From DASQPE01 sp964519805 (GTDB lineage: Bacteria > Gemmatimonadota > Gemmatimonadetes > Gemmatimonadales > GWC2-71-9), in assembly GCA_964519805.1 (NCBI GenBank), contig CAZFKN010000003.1, forward strand, positions 1-64,000: a stretch of DNA of 64,000 nt, written 5' to 3'. The notes under the pieces were generated by a model that made no database searches, was not told where the DNA came from, and saw only the letters and a list, made by a program, of their open reading frames with translations. This document shows, piece after piece, positions 49,671 through 57,803 of this stretch (its first letter is position 1; each line of letters opens with the position of its first letter). The position numbers and the translations under genes were made by a program.

Positions 49671-51344
49671 TCACAGGTCCGTTACCGCGCCGAGGCTCGC
49701 GCTGGAGACGAGCTTGGCGTACTTGTGCAGCACACCGCTGGTATACCGTGAAGGCCGGGGCCGCCATGCGGCGCGCCGCTGCGCAAGAACGGCGTCCGAC
49801 ACCTCGAGCTGGAGGAGCCGGCGGTCGGCGTCGATCGTGATGCGGTCGCCCTCCTCCACCAGAGCGATGGCGCCGCCCACCGCCGCCTCCGGGGCCACGT
49901 GCCCTACGACCATCCCGTAGGTGCCGCCCGAGAATCGCCCGTCAGTGATGAGCCCCACCGAATCGCCCAGACCCGCGCCGATAATGGCGGACGTCGGCGC
50001 CAGCATCTCACGCATTCCCGGCCCGCCCTTGGGTCCCTCGTAGCGGATCACCAGCACGTCGCCCGGATGAATCCCGCCGGACAGGATGCTGTCGAGGCAC
50101 GCCTCCTCCGACTCGAAGACGCGCGCGGGACCGGTCATGCGGTGCGACTTGATCCCCGTGATCTTGGCGACGGCGCCCTCGGTGGCGAGGTTGCCGCGCA
50201 GAATCGCCAGGTGGCCTTGCGGATAGACGGGGCGGCGCCACGGCCGGATCACCTCCTGGCCGGCCGGAGCGTCGTCGGGAACCGCGTGGAGGGCCTGAGC
50301 GACCGTCTCGCCGGTGATGGTCAGCGCATCGCCGTGAATCAGGCCGTGCACCAGGAGCATCTTCATCACCTGTGGCACGCCGCCAGCCCGGTGGAGATCG
50401 GTCGCCACGAACCGGCCGGACGGCTTGAGCTCGGCGAGCACGGGCACGCGGGCCCGGATCGTTTCGAAGTCATCGATCGTGAGCGGGACCCGCGCGGCCT
50501 GCGCGATCGCAAGGAGGTGGAGCACGGCGTTGGTCGAGCCCCCCAACGCCATGACCACCGCGATCGCGTTCTCCAGGGCCTGCCGCGTGAGAATACAGCT
50601 CGGACGCCGGTCGGCTCCGACGGCGTCCATAAGGACGGCGGCCGATCGGGCGGCGCTCTCCTCTTTTTCCGCGTCTTCCGCCGCCATCGTGGATGAGCCG
50701 GGGAGGCTCATACCCATCGCCTCGATCGCCGAGGACATCGTGTTCGCGGTGAACATGCCGCCGCAGGAGCCCCGGCCGGGGCACGCATGCCGCTCCACCG
50801 CAAGCAGCTCCTCGCGCCCGATGCGCCCGGCGCTGAATTCACCTACCGCCTCGAACGCGCTCACGACCGTCAGGTCCCGGCCGTCCAGGTGCCCCGGCTT
50901 GATGGTGCCGCCATAGACGAACACGGCCGGGATGTCGACGCGGGCAATGGCCATCAATGCGCCCGGCATGTTCTTGTCGCAACCGCCAACCGCGAGCACG
51001 CCGTCCATGCTCTGTGCTTGGCAGGCCGTCTCGATGGCGTCGGCGATGACTTCGCGGGACACGAGGGAGTACTTCATCCCCTCGGTCCCCATCGAAATGC
51101 CGTCGCTCACGGTGATGGTCCCGAAGAGCTGGGGCATGCCGCCGGCCGCGCGCACGGCTGCTTCGGCGCGGTGCGCCAGGATGTCCAGGCCGGCGTTGCA
51201 GGGCGTGATCGTGCTGTAGCCGTTCGCGATCCCGATGATCGGCTTGCCGAAGTCTCCGTCGCCGAATCCCACGGCGCGGAGCATCGCGCGGTTGGGGCTC
51301 CGCTGCACCCCGTCGGTGATGGCGGCGCTCTTGAGCTTGGTCAT
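49671..51344 (-). CDS. ilvD: Dihydroxy-acid dehydratase
   Basis: IlvD dehydrates dihydroxy acids to the 2-oxo acid precursors of valine, leucine and isoleucine. The 557-residue enzyme shows the cluster cysteines in ITPCNAGLD, VGGCDKNMPGALMA and CPGRGSCGGMFTANTMS, plus ALGGSTNAVLHLLA and LITDGRFSGGTYGMVVGH. The CGG-MFTAN context with three cluster Cys fits the plant-type 2Fe-2S or the 4Fe-4S class. It is separate from the other ilv genes, placed 19 bases after glnB in a glnA-glnB-ilvD unit. Confidence 0.97.
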   Translation of the reverse strand: MTKLKSAAITDGVQRSPNRAMLRAVGFGDGDFGKPIIGIANGYSTITPCNAGLDILAHRAEAAVRAAGGMPQLFGTITVSDGISMGTEGMKYSLVSREVIADAIETACQAQSMDGVLAVGGCDKNMPGALMAIARVDIPAVFVYGGTIKPGHLDGRDLTVVSAFEAVGEFSAGRIGREELLAVERHACPGRGSCGGMFTANTMSSAIEAMGMSLPGSSTMAAEDAEKEESAARSAAVLMDAVGADRRPSCILTRQALENAIAVVMALGGSTNAVLHLLAIAQAARVPLTIDDFETIRARVPVLAELKPSGRFVATDLHRAGGVPQVMKMLLVHGLIHGDALTITGETVAQALHAVPDDAPAGQEVIRPWRRPVYPQGHLAILRGNLATEGAVAKITGIKSHRMTGPARVFESEEACLDSILSGGIHPGDVLVIRYEGPKGGPGMREMLAPTSAIIGAGLGDSVGLITDGRFSGGTYGMVVGHVAPEAAVGGAIALVEEGDRITIDADRRLLQLEVSDAVLAQRRAAWRPRPSRYTSGVLHKYAKLVSSASLGAVTDL

Positions 51345-51363
51345 GGGGATGGGGAGGACGAGC

Positions 51364-51756
51364 CTACTTCGAGGTCGACTCCAGCGCGTTCCGCTGCACC
51401 TCGTCCGCCGTGACGGGAGTGAGCGCGGCGTTGTCCGTCTCGCCGGTCCGGATGCGGATGACGCGCTCGAGCGGCTGGACGAAGATCTTGCCGTCGCCGA
51501 CGTCGCCGGTGCGGGCGGAAGCGAGGATCGCCTTGATCGTGGGCTCCACGAACGGTTCGGAAACGGCCATCTCGATCTTCACCTTCTCCCGGAATTCCAG
51601 CACGATCGACGAGGCGCGGTAGTGCTCGACGAGGTCGCGCTCACCGCCATGACCGCTTACGCGGCTGATCGAGATGCCCGTGACCCCGGCCCGGAACAGC
51701 GCGGCCTTGACCTCGGCCAGGCGCTCGGGTCGGATGATGCAGGTGATCATTTTCAT
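51364..51756 (-). CDS. glnB: PII nitrogen regulatory protein, Tyr51 absent
   Basis: The 130-residue trimeric signal protein senses ATP/ADP and 2-oxoglutarate. It has KMITCIIRPERLAEVKAAL at the start and the C-terminal signature GDGKIFVQPLERVIRIRTGE. In the T-loop the segment VEHYRASSIVLEF aligns with TELYRGAEYMVDF of Escherichia coli GlnB: Tyr46 is kept but the uridylylated Tyr51 is Ile. A Ser-rich ASS stands near the site where cyanobacterial PII is phosphorylated. About 15 extra residues follow the family end. The ATG has GGAG eight bases upstream. It lies between glnA and ilvD. Confidence 0.93.
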   Translation of the reverse strand: MKMITCIIRPERLAEVKAALFRAGVTGISISRVSGHGGERDLVEHYRASSIVLEFREKVKIEMAVSEPFVEPTIKAILASARTGDVGDGKIFVQPLERVIRIRTGETDNAALTPVTADEVQRNALESTSK

Positions 51757-51895
51757 GCGTCCAGCTCCGTCGGAGGGCGGTCCCCGTACATCCTACCGCT
51801 TGAATGAGCTAGCGGCTTCCACCGCCGACCGCAAGACAGCACAACGCCGGCCGCCGGTGGAGAACCCGGCCGCCGGCGATGGTCGTCCCGTAACG

Positions 51896-53353
51896 CTACG
51901 CGTCGTAGTACATGAAGAACTCGTAGGGGTGGGGCCGCAGGGTGACCGCCGCGACGTCCTTCCGTTTGAGGCTGAGCCACGCGTCCAGCACGTCCTGGGT
52001 GAAAACATCGCCGTCCAGCAGGAAGGCGTGGTCGCTCTCGAGCGCGTCCAGCGATTCGGTCAGGCTGCCCGGCACCTGCTTGATGAGCTTCCTTCGCTCG
52101 TCGTGGATCTCGTAGAGGTCCTCGTCGATGGGCGCCGGGGGCTCGATCTTGTTCTTGATCCCGTCGAGCCCGGCCATGAGCATCGCGGCGAACGCGAGGT
52201 AGGGGTTGGCCGCCGGATCCGGCGCCCGGAACTCGACCCGCTTGGCCTTGGGGCTGGTGGAGTACACCGGAATCCGGCAGATCGCCGAGCGATTCCGGGC
52301 CGAGTACATCAGGTTGACCGGCGCCTCGAAGCCGGGCACCAGGCGGCGATAGCTGTTGGTGGTCGGTGCGCAGATGGCAAGCAGCGCAGCCGCGTGCTTG
52401 ATGAGCCCGCCGATGTAGTGCCGGGCGGTGTCCGAAATCAGCGCGTAGCCATTGGCGTCGAAGAAGAGGGGGGTGTCGCCCTTCCAGAGCGACTGGTGGC
52501 AGTGCATGCCCGAGCCGTTGTCGCCGAACAGGGGCTTCGGCATGAAGGTCGCCGTATAGCCGAGGCTGTGACAGACGTTCTTGATGATGTACTTGTAGAT
52601 CATCAGCCGGTCGGCCGTCTGCACCAGCGGACCGAATTTGATGTCGATCTCGGCCTGGCCGGCAGTGCCCACCTCATGGTGCTGAACCTCGACCGGCACC
52701 CCTGCCTCGATCATGGCGAGCATGATCTTCGACCGCACGTCCTGAAGTCGGTCGACGGGCGGGACCGGGAAGTACCCCTCCTTGTGACGCGGCCGGTGGC
52801 CAAGGTTCGGGGCGCTGTTCCGACCCGAGTTCCAGATCCCTTCCTCGCTGTCGATGTGGTAGTAGCCCTCGTGGGCGTTCTGGTCGAAGCGGACCGAGTT
52901 GAAGATGAAAAACTCGGCCTCCGGCCCCCAGTACGACGCCGTGGCAATCCCGGTGGTCTTGAGGTATTCCTCGGCCTTGAACGCGATGAACCGGGGATCG
53001 CGCGAGTAGGGCTCGAGCGTGATCGGGTCGTACACGTCGCAGGTGAGCGAGAGGGTCGGCACCGTCAGGACGGGGTCCACGAACGCCGTCGACGCATCCG
53101 GCATGAGCAGCATGTCGCTTTCGTTGATGGCCTGGAAGCCCCGGATCGAGGAACCGTCGAAACCGAGCCCCTCTTTGATCATGTCCTCATCGAGCGTGGC
53201 GGCCGGGATGGAGAAGTGCTGCCACGTGCCCGGCAGGTCGACGAACTTGACGTCCACGACTTGGATGTTCTTCTGCTTGATGAGGTCCAGCACCTTTTTC
53301 ACTTCGGCCGGGGCCGAGCGCCGCCCTGTACCTGCCTTCACGGTTGTGGCCAT
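51896..53353 (-). CDS. glnA: Glutamine synthetase type I
   Basis: GlnA makes glutamine from glutamate, ATP and ammonia. The 485-residue product shows FVDLPGTWQHFSIP, GLGFDGSSIRGFQ, the metal Glu residues in YWGPEAEFFIF, GHRPRHKEGYFPVPP, HHEVGTAGQAEIDI and the NRSAICRIP segment. The adenylylation Tyr is kept in EDLYEIHDERRKLI, as in class I-beta enzymes. It is followed by a PII gene. The promoter at 53580-53608 gives a leader of about 220 bases ending in a terminator-like hairpin. Confidence 0.97.
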   Translation of the reverse strand: MATTVKAGTGRRSAPAEVKKVLDLIKQKNIQVVDVKFVDLPGTWQHFSIPAATLDEDMIKEGLGFDGSSIRGFQAINESDMLLMPDASTAFVDPVLTVPTLSLTCDVYDPITLEPYSRDPRFIAFKAEEYLKTTGIATASYWGPEAEFFIFNSVRFDQNAHEGYYHIDSEEGIWNSGRNSAPNLGHRPRHKEGYFPVPPVDRLQDVRSKIMLAMIEAGVPVEVQHHEVGTAGQAEIDIKFGPLVQTADRLMIYKYIIKNVCHSLGYTATFMPKPLFGDNGSGMHCHQSLWKGDTPLFFDANGYALISDTARHYIGGLIKHAAALLAICAPTTNSYRRLVPGFEAPVNLMYSARNRSAICRIPVYSTSPKAKRVEFRAPDPAANPYLAFAAMLMAGLDGIKNKIEPPAPIDEDLYEIHDERRKLIKQVPGSLTESLDALESDHAFLLDGDVFTQDVLDAWLSLKRKDVAAVTLRPHPYEFFMYYDA

Positions 53354-53380
53354 CGCATCCTCAAGAACGGGTCAGTGGTG

Positions 53381-53428
53381 AAACAACGAAGCCCCTCTGC
53401 GCTCCCGGGTCGGACGCAGGGGGCTTTC
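53381..53428 (-). terminator. Terminator-like hairpin in the glnA leader
   Basis: On the minus strand GAAAGCCCCCTGCG (53428-53415) pairs with CGCAGAGGGGCTTC (53401-53388) with one bulge and one mismatch, followed by GTTGTTTC. It ends 28 bases before the glnA start. Further up, GGCGCGCGCC and GGTGCGCGCC (within 53482-53507) form a second stem. Conditional termination is possible; the T run is imperfect. Confidence 0.45.
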
Positions 53429-53579
53429 CGCAGACATCGCGAACGGCTACCCGCGGCTTCCGCGCGGCGGTGAACGGCGCGCACCTCCAAAGGCGCGCGC
53501 CGTGGTGTTTCGGGCGGGCGACGGAGGTCGAGGGCCAGCGGACATGGGACGTGTGGTCGGGTGACCCATCTGGGGAGAG

Positions 53580-53608
53580 AGAATACATAATTGGCGGGGT
53601 GCTGTCAA
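53580..53608 (-). promoter_or_regulatory. glnA promoter
   Basis: On the minus strand a consensus TTGACA (53608-53603) and TATTCT (53585-53580) are separated by 17 bases. The transcript would start near 53573. Confidence 0.75.
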
Positions 53609-53711
53609 GCACTCTGTGCAGAATCAGCACGATATCAAGACTCCGTTAGGACGTGGGATCAGGAAAGTGGAAAATATGTGCACCGAAGTGTGCGAATTAT
53701 GCACGAATCAC

Positions 53712-53740
53712 TTGACAAGGCACACCACGCGCCGTATGGT
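53712..53740 (+). promoter_or_regulatory. Promoter of the porin leader
   Basis: A consensus TTGACA (53712-53717) and TATGGT (53735-53740) are separated by 17 bases. The transcript would start near 53747, about 250 bases before the porin start codon. Confidence 0.75.
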
Positions 53741-53746
53741 GCGGAC

Positions 53747-53938
53747 GTCCGTTTCGTCGCAGGCCGCAATGTCTCGTCGCGCTCGGCTTCCCGCACTCCG
53801 CCCGCGGGTGGCCCGAAATCCATGGTACCCGCGGCCGAGCCGCGCGGAGTCGCTGTGACCGGTCCGCCCGGTCACCCGGGCCGTTGGCCCGACGCCGTGC
53901 TCGCCGCCCTCGCGTACTCAGCCGCGAGGGCGCTTTTC
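53747..53938 (+). ncRNA. Structured leader or small RNA upstream of the porin gene
   Basis: Between the promoter and the porin gene lies a GC-rich leader of about 190 bases with at least two strong hairpins: GTGACCGG / CCGGTCAC (53855-53862 and 53868-53875, five-base loop) and the terminator hairpin at 53905-53932. It also holds a 29-codon Arg-rich frame (53769-53858, beginning SRRARLPALRPRVARNP). It could be a riboswitch-like leader, an attenuator or a separate small RNA. I do not recognise a known RNA family. Confidence 0.4.
53905..53938 (+). terminator. Intrinsic terminator in the porin leader
   Basis: CGCCCTCGCG and CGCGAGGGCG form a perfect ten-base-pair stem with an eight-base loop, followed by CTTTTCGTT. 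It lies 58 bases before the porin ATG and after the porin promoter, with no gene ending just before it. Confidence 0.8.
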
Positions 53939-53995
53939 GTTGGAGCCGCCGGGCGGACCCGGCGGCGAGCCCACTTCCAGTCGGAGGACAGATCC

Positions 53996-55201
53996 ATGAA
54001 TCGGTTCGGCAGGTTCGTCACCTTCGTCACTCTCGCGGCGGCGACGGTCCCCGTGGGTCCCGTGACGGCGCAGGCCCCCGCGGACTCGGCCAAAGCCGCC
54101 GGGGACACCGCCAAGGCGGCCGCGCCCGCCCCGCCCGCCGCACCTGCCGGGCCCAAGGTGACCATCAGCGGATTCGTGACCACGTCGTACACGTACTCCA
54201 CCCGGCATTCGGCTGGGGCAGGGAGTCCGATTGTGGGACGGCTCTACGATCGTTTCCACGACCAGGTCGAGCTCAACGCGGCCAAGCTCACGCTCGATAA
54301 GCCGGTGGCAACGGACAAGTGGGACGCCGGGGCCCACGTGGATCTGCTCTTCGGCCAGAACGCACCCGTCCTTCAGTCGGCCGGGCTCAGCCTCGGGACC
54401 AACGGGGACGTCGAGCAGGCCTACGCCACGGTCAACATTCCCGCCGGCGACGGCAAATACGTCCAGTTCAAGGCGGGCAAGTTCGTGACGCTGATGGGAG
54501 TGGAGGTGATCGAGGACGTCGCCAACCCGAACCTTTCCGAGGCGAACCAGTTCATCTACGTCGAGAACTTCACGATGACCGGTCTACGGCTCGACGCCAA
54601 GCCGGACCCGAAGGTGGACTTCGAGCTCGCCCTCATCAACGGGTGGGACGTGGTGCAGGACAACAACTCCAAGAAGTCGTTCATGGGTCGGTTGGGCATC
54701 ACTCCCGACACGCTGACAACAATTGGACTGGTGGGCTACTTCGGGAACGAGAAGGCCGCCGTCGGCGGAGTCACGCCGAGCGGTAACCGCTATGGCGGGG
54801 ACATCGTCGTAACGCGGAAGGTCGGCAAAGCGACCATCAACCTGCAGGGCGACTACGGCGCCGAGAAGGATCTGCCGGTCGTGGGGCAGACGGCGAAATG
54901 GTGGGCCGCGGGGCTCTGGGCGGGGTTCGACGTGAGCCCGACCCTCAACGTGGCCCTCCGCGGCGACTACGTGGACGACAAGGACGGCGCGCGCACCTCG
55001 GGCGTCCTGGGCTTCCCGGTGAATGCGGGCCAGAAGTTCGGCAGCGGCACGCTCACGCTCAATGTCAAACGGTGGGACTCGGTGCTGATCCGACCGGAGA
55101 TCCGCTACGACCGGTCGAACCTGCTGGTGTTCCCCGCCAGCGACGGGACGCTCCACAAGGACCAGGTCACGTTCGCGCTGGGTGTGTCCTATCTCTTCTG
55201 A
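53996..55201 (+). CDS. Outer-membrane porin (beta-barrel)
   Basis: The 401-residue product has a signal peptide ending TAQAP, an Ala/Pro/Lys-rich linker of about 30 residues and a barrel starting KVTISGFVTTSYTYSTRH. Repeated amphipathic strands such as WDAGAHVDLLFGQNAP, YVQFKAGKFVTLMGVEVI, IGLVGYFGNEKAAVGG and RPEIRYDRSNLLVF and a terminal VTFALGVSYLF are typical. It resembles the OmpL/BBP2-like porins of unknown solute. The ATG has GGAGG eight bases upstream. It is divergent from glnA, and the pairing might reflect a nitrogen-linked solute, which is only a guess. Confidence 0.85.
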   Translation: MNRFGRFVTFVTLAAATVPVGPVTAQAPADSAKAAGDTAKAAAPAPPAAPAGPKVTISGFVTTSYTYSTRHSAGAGSPIVGRLYDRFHDQVELNAAKLTLDKPVATDKWDAGAHVDLLFGQNAPVLQSAGLSLGTNGDVEQAYATVNIPAGDGKYVQFKAGKFVTLMGVEVIEDVANPNLSEANQFIYVENFTMTGLRLDAKPDPKVDFELALINGWDVVQDNNSKKSFMGRLGITPDTLTTIGLVGYFGNEKAAVGGVTPSGNRYGGDIVVTRKVGKATINLQGDYGAEKDLPVVGQTAKWWAAGLWAGFDVSPTLNVALRGDYVDDKDGARTSGVLGFPVNAGQKFGSGTLTLNVKRWDSVLIRPEIRYDRSNLLVFPASDGTLHKDQVTFALGVSYLF

Positions 55202-55213
55202 GGCGGACGGGCG

Positions 55214-55726
55214 TCACACGCCGGCGGGAGCCTCCGGCGTCGGATCGGGGTCGAGATGGAGCGACCGCTGCATTTCCTCCTCCATTGCCTTGCGCAGGTC
55301 GACGAGCCGGCGGGCGTAGCCGTCCAGGGCGCGGTCGTGCTCGGTGGCCGGCACCCAGCTGGGCACCGGGTGCGGCCGCCCCTCGTCGTCCAGCGCAACG
55401 AATACCGCCACGCAGTGCCCGCAGCGACGGCGGGTGCTGCCCTTGGGGTCGCCTGCGTAGATGTCGACCATGATGTGCATGCTGGTGCGGCCGGTGTGGA
55501 TGATGGTTGCCTGGAGGGCGACCACATTCCCCACTTGGATCGGGTGAATGAAGTGGATCCCGCCAACGTAGACCGTGACGCAGTAACAGCCGCTCCATCC
55601 GGCCGCGCAGGTATACCCGGCCTGGTCCACCCACTTCATCACCGCACCGCCGTGCACCTTCCCGCCGAAATTGACGTGCCCCGGCTCGGCGAGAAACCGC
55701 AGGACCGTCTGCCGCTGGTGGTCCAC
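55214..55726 (-). CDS. Acyl-CoA thioesterase (hotdog fold, YciA/BACH type)
   Basis: The 170-residue hotdog enzyme hydrolyses acyl-CoA. The family motif reads NFGGKVHGGAVMKWVDQAGY, with the catalytic Asp in WVDQAG, followed by CVTVYVGGIHFIHPIQVGNVV and ATIIHTGRTSMHIMVDIYAGD. The GTG start at 55726 has GGAGG seven bases upstream; the longer open frame upstream covers the divergent gene. It is convergent with the porin gene. Confidence 0.9.
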   Translation of the reverse strand: MDHQRQTVLRFLAEPGHVNFGGKVHGGAVMKWVDQAGYTCAAGWSGCYCVTVYVGGIHFIHPIQVGNVVALQATIIHTGRTSMHIMVDIYAGDPKGSTRRRCGHCVAVFVALDDEGRPHPVPSWVPATEHDRALDGYARRLVDLRKAMEEEMQRSLHLDPDPTPEAPAGV

Positions 55727-55787
55727 TGATTCCCTCCGCGTGTGAGAGCCCTTGACCGGGGGACCGACAGCCCCAGCTTCCGGTGTC

Positions 55788-56380
55788 ATGACCGACCCAT
55801 CGTCCCCCCCGGCCCCGTCCGAGCCGGCCGCCGCCGCGCCGCCGCCGCCGTCGGCATCGTCCGGGCGCCGCCGGACGCTCCCGATCGTCATCGTCGCCGC
55901 TTTGATTGCGGGCCTGGTGGCCGCGGCGACCGTGCTGGCCCGTCCCACGCTGACGTTCTCGAACGGGCTGCTGGCGCCGGTGCACCTGGTGGTCAACGAT
56001 GTGGCGCAGACCGTGCCGCCCGGGGCAACGATCCGCGTGCGGGTCGGGCGCGGGCTCCTGGTGGGCCAGTGGGAGCTGGAGCGCCCGCTCTCGGCCGACC
56101 GCCAACCCATGGGAGAGGTGGTACGTGACTCCTGGGTCGTCCCTGCCCCGCGGGGGTCCGTTGCCCGCGCGGCCGGGCCCCGCACCGACACGGGCGACTA
56201 TTTCGCGCCCCTCGTCACCAACGAGACGAGCGGCCTGCTCCGCATCACGGTGAACGCCGGGCTGGATGGCGCCCGCGACTGCGGTTGCGCGGTGCGACCC
56301 GGCGCCCGCCAGGTGTTTCTCGGCTATTACCGACTGTACCGCAACACCACGGTCCAGGCAACGGACGCCCAAGGCCGCCA
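55788..56380 (+). CDS. Unrecognised single-helix membrane protein, cut by assembly gap
   Basis: I do not recognise this protein. The visible 197 residues have a Pro/Ala/Ser-rich cytoplasmic start, one membrane helix (LPIVIVAALIAGLVAAATVLA) and then an extracytoplasmic beta-rich part with LTFSNGLLAPVHLVVNDVAQTVPPGATIRVRV and a CGC pair (ARDCGCAVRPGARQ). The early extracytoplasmic segment looks like a carboxypeptidase-regulatory-like or PEGA-like fold. The 3' end is lost in the run of Ns. It is divergent from the thioesterase gene. Confidence 0.55.
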
Positions 56381-56480
56381 NNNNNNNNNNNNNNNNNNNN
56401 NNNNNNNNNNNNNNNNNNNNNNNNNNNNNNNNNNNNNNNNNNNNNNNNNNNNNNNNNNNNNNNNNNNNNNNNNNNNNNNN
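56381..56480. other. Assembly gap of 100 Ns
   Basis: Exactly 100 undefined bases join two contigs. The real distance is unknown; 100 is a common placeholder. The gap cuts the 3' ends of both the membrane-protein gene and dinB. Confidence 0.99.
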
Positions 56481-57664
56481 CCCCGAATCCGCCGCCTGAC
56501 CAGCATCCCCTGTCCCACGGCGTCGAACCCGAACCGCTCCCGTACCGCGTCCACGGCCTGAACCAACCGCCGCTGGCGCGCCCGCTCGTCGGTCTCGAAC
56601 AGGTCAGGCGACGCTGCCGTCGTGAGGTTGGTCGCGGCGATGCCGATCAGCCGGACCCCGCGGTCGCGGCGGCGCACGTCTGCGAAGGCGGCCCGGAACA
56701 ACTCGCGGACCGCGCCGTAGATCTCCCCATCGAGATCGCTAGGCTCCCGCAGGGTCTCGCGCCGAGTCACCGTCTTGAAGTCGTCGTGCCGGAGCTTGAG
56801 GGCCACGGTGCGGGCGACGAGGCGCTCCTCGCGAAGCTGAGACGCGACCCGGGCGGTGAGGAGCGCGAGCGCGTGCTCCAGCCGCTCAGGGTCGCGGAGG
56901 TCACGCGGGAGGGTGGTCTCGCGGCTCACGGAGCGGGGAAGCCGGTCCGCGTTGAGCGCCGTGCCCCCGTAGCCATGCGCCCGCAGCTTGAGGAACTTGG
57001 CTTCAGGGCCGATTATCTGTTCCAGGGCCGCGAGCTCCATGCGCTGGATCTCCGCCACCTGCTCCAAGCCCAGGGCGCTCCAGCGATCCGCGGTCTTCGG
57101 GCCGACGCCGGGCAGCGCCCGGAGTGGGAGCCCCGCGAGGAAGCCCTCTTCCCACCCGGCACGCACTTCCATCAGTCCCCGCGGCTTGGCCCGGTCGGAC
57201 GCGAGCTTGGCCAGCATCCGGTTGGGGCCGATCCCCACGGTGCAGGCCAGCCCGGTGTTCTGGCGCACGGCATCGCGCAGCGCCTCGGCAACCGGAAGCA
57301 AGGACACCGGGTGGAGGCGGTCCGTGCCGGTGAAATCGAGGTAGCCCTCATCCAGCGAGGCCATGACGACAGTGGGGGAAAAGCGCGCGAGAACCTCGCG
57401 CACGGCGCGGGACGCATCGCGGTAGTGCGCGAACACCCCCTGAAAGAACGTCGCCTCGGGACAGCGGCGAACCGCCTCGGCGATCGGCATGCCGGCACGT
57501 ATGCCGTAGGCCCGCGCGGCGTAGGAAGCTGACTGCACGACGCCGCGTTGGTCGCGCCGTCCCCCGACTACGAGCAGCTGGATATCCCGAAGCTCAGGAT
57601 GCCGTTGCCGGCAGACCTCGACGAAGAAGGCGTCGAGGTCCACGTGCATGATCCGTGTCGTCAC
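56481..57664 (-). CDS. dinB: DNA polymerase IV (3' end missing)
   Basis: This is a Y-family translesion polymerase; 394 codons are visible before the gap. Active-site motifs are HVDLDAFFVEV and ASLDEGYLDFTG (more usually SIDEAYLD), with the CTVGIGPNRMLAKLASDRAKPRG finger-palm segment and helix-hairpin-helix LPGVGPKTADRWSALG. The little-finger domain runs from SVSRETTL to GIAATNL. The start is GTG (TTRIMHVDLDAFF). Only the C-terminus, usually a short tail with a clamp-binding motif, is missing. Confidence 0.94.
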
Positions 57665-57803
57665 CGCGGTAACCTCGCGTCGTAGTGCACGCTACCGAGG
57701 CCCCGTGTCCGTCGTCAACGCGGCATTTACCACCGCCGGGGCCGGGGCCTATCTTGCCCTCTCCTTACGGCCGTCCATGTCCGCGAGCGGAGGTCCCCGC
57801 GAG

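Larger units (their letters stand above)
53354..53995. other. Divergent regulatory region between glnA and the porin gene
   Basis: This 642-base gap contains two good divergent promoters about 100 bases apart (53580-53608 minus, 53712-53740 plus). Each drives a leader of more than 200 bases that contains hairpins and a terminator-like element before its gene. The AT-rich centre (53581-53720) is unlike the rest of the window. No tRNA is present. Confidence 0.6.

Noticed and set aside
53361..53630. An 89-codon minus-strand frame in the glnA leader
   Set aside because: It starts upstream of the predicted transcript start and runs through the promoter hexamers, so it is unlikely to be a leader peptide.
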